In this document: piece after piece, positions 12,198-24,490 of the stretch | How positions within the stretch are numbered: position 1 is the first letter of the stretch | Layout: every line of letters begins with the position of its first letter | From: Lingula anatina | Lineage: Eukaryota > Brachiopoda > Lingulata > Lingulida > Lingulidae | Length of the DNA stretch: 64,000 nucleotides | Direction of reading: 5' to 3' | NCBI RefSeq assembly: GCF_001039355.2 | Contig: NW_019775584.1 | Coordinates: 124,001 to 188,000, forward strand | Notes under the pieces: model-generated | What the model saw: only the letters and a program-made list of their open reading frames with translations | Database searches by the model: none | Told to the model about the DNA's origin: nothing | Program-made: the position numbers and the translations under genes

Positions 12198-15100
12198 CTT
12201 TAAGGAAAAATATCTACAGTTAAAATGAACAAAATAATTATAAATACAAATTGACTCAGAATAACGCAATATTTAAAGCAAGTTACACAATAAATCTCAT
12301 GGAAAGTGACCAGTGCCTCCATGAATGATTTAGGTACAGCTGCATCGCTGACGATGGCAATAGTGACAAATGTGAGATAGACAATTCTTCATGTAGCAGA
12401 AACGTGGAATTCTAACTACATTGCGCATTTTTCTCGATGGAGGGATAACACATGGAAAATAAATCATATTTTTCTGTATTAAAGTTCATTCCAGAATGTA
12501 GATGAAAATAAGACGAAAGAAGCGATCTCAATTACATAAAATGACATACTGAAAAATCAACTGGTGCTAGTACATTGTATATAACAGGTACATATATCAA
12601 TAAGATTTTTCACAGTGCGCATCCAACCATCCAACTTGCGTCGCAGCTAGTCGCCCGCGTGATTTATACAACTTTCAGTCCTGATTGTAAAAACATGATA
12701 GTTTTCACGCTGTTCTTTTTTTTTAAACCTTCCATACATGTACAGAACCCGCATATCCGAGCACATCACGCATTCATATTTTCCGTTGTACAGATAGAGA
12801 CGTATCGTTTTAATATAACAAGGTTGCTTTTTTTTTTCATTTTCTCCATTGTTAATTTGCTCATGAATTTTTATATTATGGATTGTGTTTGAAATTCAGG
12901 ACAGAGGAAATCAGAATTCTTACCATCTTCATCATGCACCGTGATTCAGTATATTGAAAAAGCCAATAAATGGTTTTCACTTTTGCCCAGTTTAAAACCT
13001 TCCATATTTACCTTATGTCACTAAAGCGGACGCAAGTCGGATAATAATAGTTATACCGTCTCATACACAATGCATGTGAGTAATTTTAGAGGCGTGATTT
13101 CTCATCTCTGTCATCTTCAATCATTGAACAAAGAGGACGTCCTTACCAAACACACGGGTCGTCATACTGAATAATTTACATTTATCTGTTCCCAGGCCAG
13201 TGTGTGTAGGAAACCTACTCGTACTTCCTTATATACGAAAAAAGGTTAAAGTGAAGGTAGGCCGACGGTTTAAAATGTATGTTCTGAATAGAAGAACTAA
13301 ATAAGTTTATGAAAGACATATGTACAGCACAACCGTGCAACAATCCGCATTTGACATCCTAAATCACGCCGCGAGATCAGCCCAGCAGTGCACAAGGCTA
13401 AGAACAGCTGAGGTCCAACTACGCATTGATCGTGATAACGTGCACTTCATTCAGTAAATCATGGCAAGTTGATCAATTATTTATCGTCCTTGTGAAAGTT
13501 GGGTAATCTTCGTCTTCACACCTTTGTCCAAGAATAGGCCGTTACTTGACTGACAAGATTGCAGGACGCTCGGGGTCGCGTGCTAGACTTTAAAAATGAA
13601 TTGCGGACGCGTGCGTAAAGTGAGCGTAATTTGGATGGTCCGTTGAAGCCTAGATTTACCAAGTACTAGCCTCGGAGAGCACCAAGTTTAGTGCATTATG
13701 TTGTACTGAATGTAAGTACAGTTGGTTAATTGATCAGGAAATGTTGTGCATGCATTCGTATGAAGTTATAAATTGTCGATGTTAAAAACAAGGAAATAAA
13801 AAATAACTTAATATCTACATTCACATATCGGCATCTGAAAACCGAGATGAATTACGCATGGGAAGGAAAGGGGAGATTTGAAATATATAAAAACGGAAAG
13901 CCCTCCCTTGTTCAAGGTGATTTATGATGTACACGCCTCTTCACTTAGCCGATGTGTTTTCAGGGACTAATTAAGATATTGGAATTAATAACCTATCCGT
14001 ACACTCCTTACAATGACTCACACCGTGTTTACATCATCGTGTGTGCCTGTTATGTCAGTACTAGATCTCAGAAAGAGTTCACGGAGGGAGGGTCCCGTTA
14101 CCAGGAAAGTGTTAGGCCCGTTTAATTTTTCTACCAAGATCAACATAAGGGATGCGAAATAAGATTGGGGGTAAATCTTAAAAGAAATGCCCTAAAATTT
14201 GTATTGTAGATGCTGGTTGAAATAACAAATACAACGACGCCTTTTTATTGGGACGATAAACACTATGCAAAAGTAACGCAAGAACTGAAGCTCCCTTTTA
14301 TCTGCTGATTGACAGAGTAAGAAATTAAGCGAAAGGTAGTCGGTCCATCGAGGAGATCTCTTCGGGGTGGAAATTGCAAGCACTCTCCTTCAGCCTCTTA
14401 TCCAGTTGCAGAGCCTATAACATGGCAGTAATAATTCCACGTAATGACCCCTAATCGTTGCCGCACAACTACGGCGTCGATAGCTAATAGAGTCGGAAAT
14501 GAGATATATAATCATAAATAGTTGTTGAGGAAACGTTTTCGCCCAAGACTAATTCTCTTCTAATTTTTGACACGGGGGCCTGAACTGATTATGAATTATA
14601 AATTATCCGTTGTCGCCGGAATAATGTCTTGATCTCCCATGCAGACATATGGCATTGTTCGACAACCGCTGAGTTGAAGAGTTCAGCTAAGAAACTCCAC
14701 TAAGCGCGCCCGCATACGCCGATCAGCGAATAAATTCGGAAAATAATTAAGCCGGAAAATGCGCCGTTCTTTTGTGCGGGTGAAGTTTTTGCGTTGCAGT
14801 GATATTTTCCTATTTTTGCTTAGTTTGTTGTAATGGAAACACAGTGCAAATGGCGGGCGGGTTCTTCAAACGCATTAATCAGAGTAATACGCTTTGCTTC
14901 AGGTATATGATAACAGTATCAAGAAGACACAAACATGGCGGGCTGTTGAGAAAACACACACTTGTTGAATACATAGTTGACCGAAGATTATTTATGGAAC
15001 GACGAAGCGTGCTTTGTCGTGCGCCTAACAAAGGCCTGATTCCCCCACAAATTATCCTCGCGCGATTTACTCGCTTTACCTTAATAACTTCTTAATAACT

Positions 15101-18100
15101 GCATTCCCCAAATCTTAATAAACCTCATACCAAAACATTCAACTAAATTGAGGAATCCTGCCCTTTCTTTGAGTAGTTTATACTGCGGCATAATAGAACG
15201 AACGGAAAGGAAGAAGAAAGAGTTACAACTTTGGCAATGTAAATATTACTTTGCCTTTGAATACCTCATGATCAGAGTGAAACCGCAGATTTTGAAACGG
15301 TAGTTACGCCTCGCTCTGTTTCTGTTTATTTGTGCGCCATACCACGACTAAATGAAGACAAGTTATGAATGAAGAATGTTCAAACCGTTTAAGAATAAGA
15401 AGCTTTTGACAAAAGACAAAGCTAAGCGTTGATGTTGGCGATAATGAGGGGAAATATGAGGACGGTTTCATCACGCTAGAGTAAATTACAGATATTCCTC
15501 TTGTTATTTCTTCACTGGGCAGTCTTACTTTATATTTGTTGTAACGCAATCGTTCATGTTCAAAATGCTGCCGTTAGCACAGCGCTACCGTAACGGTAAG
15601 TTCGGCACAGCCATGCCGTTTAACCATTTAGATTTAAAGATATTTAACCAAAGAAAAGGTGTGGTAGTGAAAGTGTTCGTGTTACTGTTACTATTATCTA
15701 GGTTTCATATTCTTTTTTAGAAATATTTCAGTGATTAATTAGTCATTGGAAGCCTGCTTATTAACAAATTCACTTATGATACAGTCATGACATTGTTACG
15801 TGGAAATTAATATCCGCTCTTCTTGCTTGAGGGAGAAAGAGAAAAGATAATTTGATGCTGAACTATAAATTGATACTTTCATGAATGTAACCTGACATGA
15901 AAATTACTTAGATTTCTCCGAAGATAATTTATCGCCGATCTGTCGCGATGGGTGAATGCCTTTTTTTACAGTGTATTCTGAAGCACCGTGTCTTTTTTAA
16001 ATGTTTGATAAGGCAATTTAGCGAGTGAAAAGCTGTTATGAATAGTGTGCATATGGATTTGTGCTTTAAAACCCGCATCATGCGTGATGTATGGTAATAA
16101 AAATTCAATAGAAACAACCAGTGTCAGCCATCACTGAAACTTGTTATTTTCCACTGATTTATTTATTTATTACGAGAGGTGTATATTACAAATTCAGCGC
16201 GGCTTAGGAAACACTGGCAATATTAATTTATTTATAATCACCAAATAATATAATATGCAGTTTATAAGGCGTTCTTCGAGAAAAATCATTTTAATTCCCG
16301 TCGTTTCGTGCGATATTCGACTCGCAGGATTTGAAACGCCTTAATGCAAATAGGGCTGAATAGAACTACTTATCAGCATGTACTCTCACCATGCAAAACT
16401 AGTCTTTTTAAACAAACACGTAAATAGGTCGTATTCGGATTGAAAAGTACTTTAAAAACAAAAATGGCATCTAAAATAAATAATAAATTAAACAAAGACA
16501 GTACTGTTGTCCACCAGTAGAGAAATAAACATCCAAAACAGAAGCATTTCCATCTTCTCTAGATCGATCTTCAACACAAAATCATATCCATGTCAATAAA
16601 AATGTTTACGAAGATAGTTATGCAGTTGTGTATTTTACGGTTGTCCCCATAAATAATTTAAAATACTGGCTGATCAGAAGTCGTCATTGTCCCTAATAGA
16701 AATAAAAATGAAAGCCACTCAGCAGCAAGTACCAGAACATCATTTTAAAATAATAAAATGGTAGATGACGTTGTTTCGGATGGGTGACTTTCCCTTCGCC
16801 TTGACGAGGCTTTATTTAGGGGAAATCAGCAACATTTCTCCAAGTGGAATTCACGTCGTACACCTTGACAAATTCAAAGATATGAAAAAAATGTACGGTG
16901 TCGTAGATTGACAGCAATATTACTTTGACATAAGGCACTCCCCCTGTCACAACGTCTTTTTGTCCAATTTTCCTTATGATCTCCATTTTATTCTAGATAT
17001 AAGCGACATCCGAGTCGGTGGCTCCAGTCCCAATAGTAGTGGCGGTTCAACCAGTCCGATGTCTCCCCCCATTAGCCCGTATCCGACCTTCAGGACGTCT
17101 CCGCCCGCCGCGTTCGAGGGAAGTTTCACCTTGAAACCCTTCTACCTTCCATGGTCAGCCGAAGATTACATTTATTCTCACCTGGCTGCGGTTGCCCCCA
17201 ACGGTAAGTAATGACATATATTAGGTCAAAATACTGGTTTTAATAATACTGTTTTTGTATTATCTTTTTTGGTTTATTATTATTTTTTTAGAAAACGACA
17301 ATAGTAAAAAGAAAGACAAGTCCAAGTTCTTGTTGAGTTCCCGCAATTAATTGCGCCTACCTTTATGAACAACGGTTGTAGATTCTGTAGTAATTTTTAC
17401 ACAAGTGACCGGCATGATGGATTACTTTTACCCCAAGAAAGAATGTATCACTTAACAGATTCGTTACCGAATTGTGTATGAGTGTTTACTATGTCATAAT
17501 TTGTAAGAAAAAAATACATAATTGAATTCTAATTCTAATCTCTTTCACACACACGCACAAGTGCGTGAGTTACCATGAATTCACTGCCACCGAGTACTCC
17601 ATCATTTCTAATTCTCTCACTCTCGTGACTAGCTGAGAGTCTTCCAATTTTTACTCTAACAAAGAGAAGTACGCCTGCGAGTCCATTACACCAGTGTTTC
17701 TCACGCCGCCGGTTCCTCGGATCAGATATTTTTGACGGACAACACTGTAATTTGTCTCCTGTGCTCTTGACGGATTTTCACCGTGGCTCTTTTACCATCC
17801 CATATATTTTCTTAAGTGCGCGTATCAATTACTGACATCGGTGCGACGTGCAATTCTTACATTATTGATATGAAATGGGGCTCTTATTTCAATATGTCTT
17901 ACATGATGGATAAGCACTAACCCAATACAATCATTGCTCCTTTCAAACTGTCAACGACAATCTTGTCGCCGCAAGTCGGTTGTCGTTATGTGCTCCCTCG
18001 GGTGTCGTTATGGCTGACAGTTGACACATTACATATATAAAAGACAATTTTCGCTTGATCACTGATTGAAGCGACGAACAGATCGACGTATTGTGCTTTC

Positions 18101-21100
18101 TATTTCTAATCACACTGCGACATTTGGGGTCATCTAAGCTCTGATTTCTTCAGGCTGAGGAATTAGTTTTTTATTCGTCCCTTGGGATGGAATTATGTTC
18201 AAGCTTCCGAGAGACAGACACAGAGCGAGAAAGAGAGTTATCCTGTGTGTGTACCGAGAACTATGTACGCGTCAATCTTCAAAGCGGATGGGCAGAAATC
18301 TATTTCAAAAACAATTGTATCTTGCCATACGTCTTCCGAAGAACACGTGCTTAATTTTTCTCAGGCCTTGACGATCTCGTGGGTTATGTTTTCTGCCCCC
18401 GTGGGGTGAACGAAGAAAGTTATGAATGAACGATTTGAGCGCCTCTGGATAAAGAAATTACCTTTTCGCGTGACGATCGTATATTTGTGAAGGTCCCAAT
18501 TCACAACGTTGCAAGCGCTTGGAGGTTTTGCATCAAGTCACACCTTCAATTGATATCTACCTGTAGGCGCTCGTTTTTGGACTCGTTGTTTTTTCTTATT
18601 ATTCAATAGCCATTAAAAAAAGAAATCCTATATATTTTCACGCAGTTGTAAGCTAATTTGTAAATAATTTTCATTAGAATATTACGGAAACTTGTTCTCT
18701 TGCTTCTTATTATGAGTGTGATTCGCGCATCTTTTGAAACATAAAAACTGAGGCCAAGCTGTCTTTCTTCTTCGAAGCCCCTATCGATCAAGTGTATGCT
18801 TGTAATTAACATATAAGTCCCCATTTACCTATCTTGGCTGACCAACTTTACGATAGTCCACTACTAACTACATTTATTTCATTAATGACGATTCCATTAG
18901 GGAAGCTAAAGTACTTGTGGGACTGCAAGACGTCTAAATGAAACCCTCATTTTCCGTGCGTTCACCAGTGACTCCTTCAACAGAAAAATAACGCACTGCT
19001 TAAATATGAGACTAACTTACTATTCAAGCTTTATTCTAAAAGTAGTTATAATGAAGCCATTCAAAACTCAAGAAGGGGACCTTCAATTTTCTAAATTCAT
19101 TTAATTAGTGTGATGTTATATTTTTTCCTATATAAGAATGTTAGGTGTATAAACAAAGTTTGTAAATAATTTCTTGATAGACAGACACACGTACTTATGA
19201 ACGAGATTACAAATTATTCAAATAAAAAACGCCTGGATGACTTGTCTTTACAGTATTGTAAGGTTAAATTATAACCATCACTTATCTATATTCTCCTCAG
19301 TTCACGAGTAAGATGAAATAAAAGAATCCATCACTAAACAATGTCACTGGAAAAGTACAGTTCATTAATCTTAATATTAATTATCAGTATCTGTTCTTTA
19401 TCGCTATGAGCGTGATCTGATTAAAAAACCCAACATCTTAGGATTGCCTGTTCTAGCAGATTTTGCTTTTGGATAATGAAGATTCGTGTAATTCAAAATA
19501 ATGGTGTCCTGTTCCAAACAAAAGAAACGATCGTTTTATACAGTGGATAAATTACATGGATCCGTACAAAAGAATGAGAAAGTTCCTGTTTTTTTAACGA
19601 GCCGCAGCAAAATTAGAAAAAAAAATGTACTCGTTTCTTTATCGCAGGTTGAGTACCTTTATTAAAAGTGTAAATGAATATTGATAGTAATTCAGCTGAC
19701 AAGTAATTAGATCTCAAATTTGTTCTCAGCTGGCCAAGTGAGCGAGTCCAACCGTAAACAGTATGAACACCATGAACATTACAACATTAATACATATTAT
19801 ATTTAATTTATCTCGACAATGTATATTAAGTATTCCAATTAAAACCAAAATTATTATTATAAATATTTCAAACTATACTTTTTTCAGCTGACCAACTGCG
19901 AACTCTTATGAAGGAATCCGAGGGGAAATTCAGCTACACTGATATATACAGAACCTACTTTGCCAGCCCTGCCTTCAAAACAGCACTGCGGGCACTTGAC
20001 CAACACTACCTATGGAATACCTCCCAGCTTTTAAAACCGTCTGCTGAGGGCGTAGGGGGAAAGCACCTGACTAGCCCGGCATCAATTTTACCCTGCAGCG
20101 GTGGCGGCGAGCACGGCGCCCTTCTCAGCGACGACGGCGTCTATGGCGAGAACGCGTCCGGCTCCTACGAATGCGTCAAGTGCAAGAAACTGTTCAGCAC
20201 ACCACACGGGCTTGAGGTGCACGTGAGGCGATCCCACAGCGGGAAGCGCCCGTACGCGTGTGATATCTGCAACAAGACGTTCGGCCATGCTGTTAGTCTG
20301 ACCCAGCATCGGGCAGTCCACACCCAGGAGAAGACATTCCAGTGTAAACAGTGTGGGAAGACATTTAAGAGGTCGTCAACTCTCTCCACCCATCTTCTCA
20401 TACACAGTGATACCCGGCCCTACCCTTGCCAGTACTGCGGTAAACGATTCCATCAGAAGTCCGACATGAAGAAACACACCTATATTCACACGGGTAAGGA
20501 GTGAATTTTTTTAATTTTGATTTATTTCTTGAAATTTTTTTACATATTTGATGTTCTCCCCTTATTTGGCAAATAACACAACTGTATGCAAATAGAGAAC
20601 GTTAAGTATGTTAGTTACAAATTTGCAAAATTGCTCGGGCAATCTGTTCTGCAGTTTCTGAGTCAAACGTTAAGAAACGCTGCCGTATTCACACTTGAAC
20701 TGGGTTCATTATTACATCAATTAACAAAAATTACTATGATAATTTGATGTAATCTACGTTTTTCGTTTCGTTTTATCGGCTTTGATGTATTATTTTTGTC
20801 AATTCACGCCAACACTCCACGCGTGTGTACTTCGTTTATAATTAATATAATGATAATTTCTTCTTGTTCATTAATTCATAATTACGTGGTTTATCTTTCT
20901 GGCAGTGCATGGACTGCCGTGGAAAAAGTTGTAGTAGTAGTAGTAGTAGTGGTAGAAGAGGTACTGATTGTGCAAAACGAGCGTGTCGTGCAATGAAAAA
21001 ATATATTGTTAAGTTGTAGATATAAGGTATAAAACGAGAACTATTTAGGAAAAACTAGCAAGTGAAAGGGATATTTTAAGCGACTATTAGATCCCGTAGA

Positions 21101-21166
21101 TATAAAATCAAAAAGGTTAAAACAAATATAAGTGTATCATTTCATCACTCAAAATGTTGACCTAGA

Positions 21167-21222
<56 letters not shown>

Positions 21223-24110
21223 TGTGTGTTTGCGTGTGTGCACGCACACACACATTGTATTTATGGAAAGTAGTTGAATATAAAATCTCCTTTTGGCAAA
21301 ACTTCCCTTGCTGTGGTCCATTGAAGCAACATCACATCTCAGGGGCAGCGAACATTTTTAGAATGAGAATTGTACATGTATACATATACGCAGTCATTTT
21401 TATCACCTTTCAAACCTAAATAGTCATTTCAGGATGGATGCAGAAGGTCTGCCGCATGTGTTAACCGACACATTAACTCCGAAGCAAGGGGAACAATGGC
21501 CATATAATTTCATTCCTAGCAATATGAACGTTGATCTAAAATCACTTAGAATTGGCTTTGATTGCTTGGATGTCGATGGAGGTGTTTGGCTCCGCAATAA
21601 AGGCCCGTTACTGTGTCCCCCAAGTGGCACAAGTTTGCTAATTACAGGAGGCATTGTCTTATCTTAGTGAAACCAAAGCACGCTGTTAAAGCCCCTGGGT
21701 GCACGATCGCTGACACGTATTACAAAACAGAACATAGTCGTTTCTAAATCCATCTCACACAAAAACCATGGGGGCTATGTGTAGCACCGCAACACGCTGG
21801 GAACGGCGGGTCTCTATTGCCACCTTTTTGAGAACCGGAGCGAATACGCTCACCTCCACTTGTGGGCCGCTCTTTTCTGATAGTGAACAGATCTGGTGTC
21901 TCGGGCGTAAACGCAATAATTCCGTACACTTAAAAACCATCAACCACGCTCCCTAGGACCCACCCCGTGAAAGTACAGAGTCTAGAGGCCTTTATTCGAA
22001 CTCGATTTTGACACCCAGAGTTACCATGTACCCGCAATCTGATTTCTGGGATGAATATGATTAACACGTCTTGCAGTCTCTCCGGACAGGCCACTGCTCT
22101 AACTTAACACATACCGCAGTTGTAGCGCAGACAACACAGAGGAGAAGCGTGCGTACCGCAGAGACCAAAATTTCAACAGATCGATTCTCCCTTCTTCGTT
22201 ATATGTTCATGCCTTTCTGTTCGACTCCCGTTTCCAGCTGGTCCAGTGAACGTGGACCAATATAATCTGGTGGAACTTTTTGACGTCATTTTTGGATCTG
22301 CTCTTTTTATCATTGTGCCCTGAATATGATTATAATAAATTAAGGTCAATGGCCACTGCTATCTTTCAGTAAAAAAAAAAATTGGACTGTGTGAGTGCAT
22401 ATGTGATAAAGAATAATATTTTTGCAATCAACACGAATTAAAATGTATGCTTTAATGCATGCTTTATAATATTAAAACACAATTGTCATTCACAAAGATG
22501 TTTTATAAACTTATTTGCATAAAACGTAATTTGTGGCACAAACTAGCTTTCCATACACATGTGCCGCTTTCTCTTTTTGAAGTTGATATGCTTATTTGCA
22601 GCTTGCTAAGAATATACATAATTAATAATAAGAGACAATGATGCACTGACATTTGTTTTACCATCACTATCTGTCATCATTCTCTCTGTCTGTATGCCAT
22701 TTGGCACACAGATTTGAGAATGTCAACGCCGAACAGGACTTACTCTGAATGGGTACATGTAAATATCACAAAAATGAAATTGGAATCAATGATCTGAAGT
22801 TGAAAGTTAAATGACCGAGACAAGATAAACAGACACATATTTAGGCACTGCGTAACAAGTCAAATGATTCAATGGACCAAATGCAAATCAAAGTCAGGCT
22901 TTGAAAGCGGTATTCACAAACTGATAGGCTTAAATAACGCCTTACTAAAGTACTTAAAATGAGCTATAACTTCTTGAGGAATGTTTTTAGGATGACGTAG
23001 GAAACCATTTACAGAAGGAAAATCAGCACGGAAAATCCTTCCTTCCTTCCTTCCTACTCTTAAAAAGATACTTCCTCTTGTCATAAACCACTTCCTCGGT
23101 TGAAGATGTCTCACTTCTTAGCAAACAACGCCTTCCCACTTAATACTGTGACTTCACATCCCATCGCTACTCATCGATTTTCCATAGAATGCTCTAAGTC
23201 GTAATGTAATGGACCAATACTAGAATTAGCTAGGAGATACTTATTGAAATAAAGGGAATTAACCGCCGTTCATTCGAGTGGAGTTAAAGGACTTGATGCT
23301 CGGATTAATAAGGCCATTAAAGCTTCCGCTGTGCAGCGTTCGTCTACACACGCGGCGGCGTACGTGCTAAATAATCACTGGGATAACTAGTAACACAATC
23401 AACCTATAGAGAGTCGGCTAATTGCTCCTAATGGTCGATCATGCCTGGTTCGAGTGTAAAAGTGTGCTTTTTGTAATGAGATCGAGAATAATACAAAATA
23501 AATTAAGTCTCATGTCGGAGGAGACCCGCTGGTGCCTGATATAATTGAGTGAAAAGAAGTTGGAAGTGCGTGTACAAGTCCTCAGGGTGAGGATCACGTG
23601 GTTTACGATGACATCATAGCAAGAGTGTTTCATCTGTCAACGACGACACTGATTTTATAAAAGAAAACCCTTGATGTTCATTTCTTGAGAGCTCAAATCT
23701 TTTTTCTTAAGTTGCATTTATTTCCCAACAATGGTGATGGAGATGTGATGCAAACTGCAATTACAACAGTTATACAACTTTTTTTTTCAGGCGAGAAGCC
23801 CCACAAATGCATGCAGTGCGGGAAAGCCTTCAGTCAAAGTTCAAACCTGATAACCCACAGTCGCAAACACACTGGATTCAAACCTTTCTCCTGCAACACA
23901 TGCGGACGGGCTTTCCAGAGAAAAGTTGACCTTCGACGCCACATGGAGACGCAGCACACAATGGACGCCGCCGCTGCGTTGAACGCGGTCAATTTGGCTG
24001 CCGCGACGACCCACGCACACACTCATCCGCCTGTCAGGCAAGCCTCGCCCCTTCTCCGCCAGGCAGCCTCTCAACCGTTACAAATTTCTCCTATGCAGAG
24101 AGTAGAGTAG
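11176..24110 (+). CDS. GFI1: GFI1/GFI1B-family zinc-finger transcriptional repressor (four exons)
   Basis: Sequence-specific nuclear repressor of the GFI1/GFI1B/Senseless family. Joined exons are 11176-11281, 16997-17203, 19888-20493 and 23791-24110. They total 1239 nt, or 412 aa plus TAG, close to human GFI1 (about 422 aa). Residues 1-20 form a SNAG motif beginning [10 protein letters not shown], which in vertebrates binds the LSD1-CoREST co-repressor. Residues 36-195 are a low-complexity Ser/Gly/Pro-rich linker followed by a [12 protein letters not shown] segment. Six C2H2 fingers follow at about 198-221, 227-249, 255-277, 283-305, 311-333 and 339-362, with family landmarks [34 protein letters not shown] and [21 protein letters not shown] 50-residue Ala/His/Pro-rich tail ends the protein. 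All introns are GT/AG and phase 1. It lies tail to tail with RPAP2. Family assignment is secure; GFI1 versus GFI1B is not meaningful outside vertebrates. Confidence 0.95.
12075..12196. repeat. (AT)n and (GA)n microsatellites
   Basis: A 66-bp AT alternation (12075-12140) and a 29-bp GA run (12168-12196), separated by 27 bp of unique sequence. Confidence 0.95.
13330..13720 (+). promoter_or_regulatory. candidate intron-1 enhancer with GFI1-type site and E-box
   Basis: A complex patch inside intron 1. It contains TAAATCAC (13360-13367), which matches the first eight bases of the GFI1 binding consensus TAAATCAC(A/T)GCA but not the rest, and a CAGCTG E-box at 13405-13410. Known GFI1/Senseless genes receive bHLH proneural input and autoregulate, so the pairing is plausible. 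Two short motifs are weak evidence by themselves. Confidence 0.25.
14440..14790 (+). promoter_or_regulatory. candidate intron-1 regulatory patch
   Basis: About 350 bp of complex, CpG-containing sequence in an otherwise AT-rich intron. It has a CATATG E-box near 14647 closely followed by the SOX-type CATTGTTC, and several TAAT/ATTA cores. Non-coding. The call is from texture and motifs only. Confidence 0.22.
16997..17203 (+). CDS. GFI1: GFI1-like exon 2: Ser/Gly/Pro-rich linker
   Basis: Codes the end of codon 36 through residue 104 plus one base. The acceptor is TTCTAG before 16997 and the donor is G/GTAAGTA at 17204. The product is Ser/Gly/Pro-rich ([14 protein letters not shown], then [11 protein letters not shown]) and ends [16 protein letters not shown]. 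Phases at both ends fit exons 1 and 3. This linker varies between GFI1 homologues, so support comes from splice phase and codon content, not close similarity. Confidence 0.85.
17204..19887 (+). other. GFI1-like intron 2 (2.7 kb)
   Basis: No gene or transposon recognised. One patch at about 17930-18030 has two direct copies of TGTCGTTATG and the short inverted pair TGTCAAC/GTTGACA. The rest is ordinary AT-rich intron. Confidence 0.7.
19888..20493 (+). CDS. GFI1: GFI1-like exon 3: linker and zinc fingers 1-4
   Basis: Codes residues 105-307, opening [18 protein letters not shown] after the split Ala codon. Zinc fingers 1-4 have complete Cys2His2 spacing and nearly vertebrate DNA-reading helices. 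The donor (CACGG/GTAAGG) falls inside the HTGEKP linker between fingers 4 and 5. Reading through the donor gives Gly-Lys-Glu and then a stop, so retention of intron 3 would yield a 309-residue protein with only four fingers. An in-frame ATG at 19908 could be mistaken for the start, but the exon is open upstream to the acceptor. Confidence 0.96.
21170..21254. repeat. compound microsatellite (TC)n(TG)n
   Basis: A TC run (21170-21204) is followed by a TG run and then an imperfect TG/CA stretch to 21254. Confidence 0.95.
23230..23450 (+). promoter_or_regulatory. candidate intron-3 enhancer with GFI1-type site
   Basis: A complex, CpG-containing patch about 340 bp upstream of exon 4. It contains AATCACTG (23373-23380), matching the core of the GFI1 consensus and its following (A/T)G, along with GATTAA, CCATTAAA and TAATTG homeodomain-type cores. 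Possible autoregulatory element; inference only. Confidence 0.25.
23791..24110 (+). CDS. GFI1: GFI1-like exon 4: zinc fingers 5-6 and C-terminus
   Basis: Begins after a T-rich tract and CAG at 23788-23790. Two bases complete the linker Gly, then [18 protein letters not shown] begins finger 5. Finger 6 carries the family signature [14 protein letters not shown]. Vertebrate GFI1 ends soon after this point. Here about 50 more residues follow, rich in Ala, His and Pro and ending PMQRVE before TAG at 24108. This tail is the least conserved part and may be lineage-specific. Confidence 0.96.
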
Positions 24111-24490
24111 GTCGGTAACCCTTGATGGGAATGAGGCTACAAAGTTTCGGTGCTCGCTGCCACTGAGAACTGTTTGATTGTAATGCTGTTCTCCAGACAT
24201 CTGAATGCAAAATCGCATTGACATTCATTAACTTGAACCATACGGTGCCTAGTGAAATCCAAGTCATTCCGCAAGGGTACGATCACCGAGCGTTTTGTGA
24301 AGATGTGACAAAAAGAAATCCAGCTGTAAATTCCACTCTTTTATTAGTCTACGGAGCATATTATGCCTATATGCTAATTTATTGGATTTTTTTATTTAAC
24401 TTACTATGTATGTATGTATGAATATGATATCATTATTTATCATAATTACTTGTGGTCGCTGTGAAAAATAAAAAGAAGATCCATCTCTAA
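24111..24490 (+). other. probable 3' UTR of GFI1-like gene
   Basis: Downstream of the stop the sequence turns AT-rich, with ATTTA-type motifs. An AATAAA polyadenylation signal lies at 24467-24472. Later AT-rich sequence could support longer isoforms. The end is not fixed without transcripts. Confidence 0.55.

Larger units (their letters stand above)
11282..16996 (+). other. GFI1-like intron 1 (5.7 kb)
   Basis: No coding region seen. It contains an (AT)n tract at 12075-12140, a (GA)n tract at 12168-12196 and two complex patches, at about 13330-13720 and 14440-14790, which look like candidate cis-regulatory DNA. Open frames such as 12575-12892 and 14799-15095 have no recognisable family content. 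Confidence 0.7.
20494..23790 (+). other. GFI1-like intron 3 (3.3 kb)
   Basis: No gene seen. It contains a GTA repeat (20931-20950), a TC/TG compound microsatellite (21170-21254), a CCTT run near 23037-23056 and a complex patch at 23230-23450. The overlapping open frames between 21424 and 21956 on both strands have no recognisable family content. Confidence 0.7.

Noticed and set aside
19908-19910. ATG as the start of the GFI1-like protein
   Set aside because: The exon is open upstream to a proper acceptor and joins in phase to two upstream coding exons that include the SNAG motif.
20088-20401. Minus-strand frames over the zinc-finger exon
   Set aside because: They are shadows of the GFI1-like coding exon on the opposite strand.
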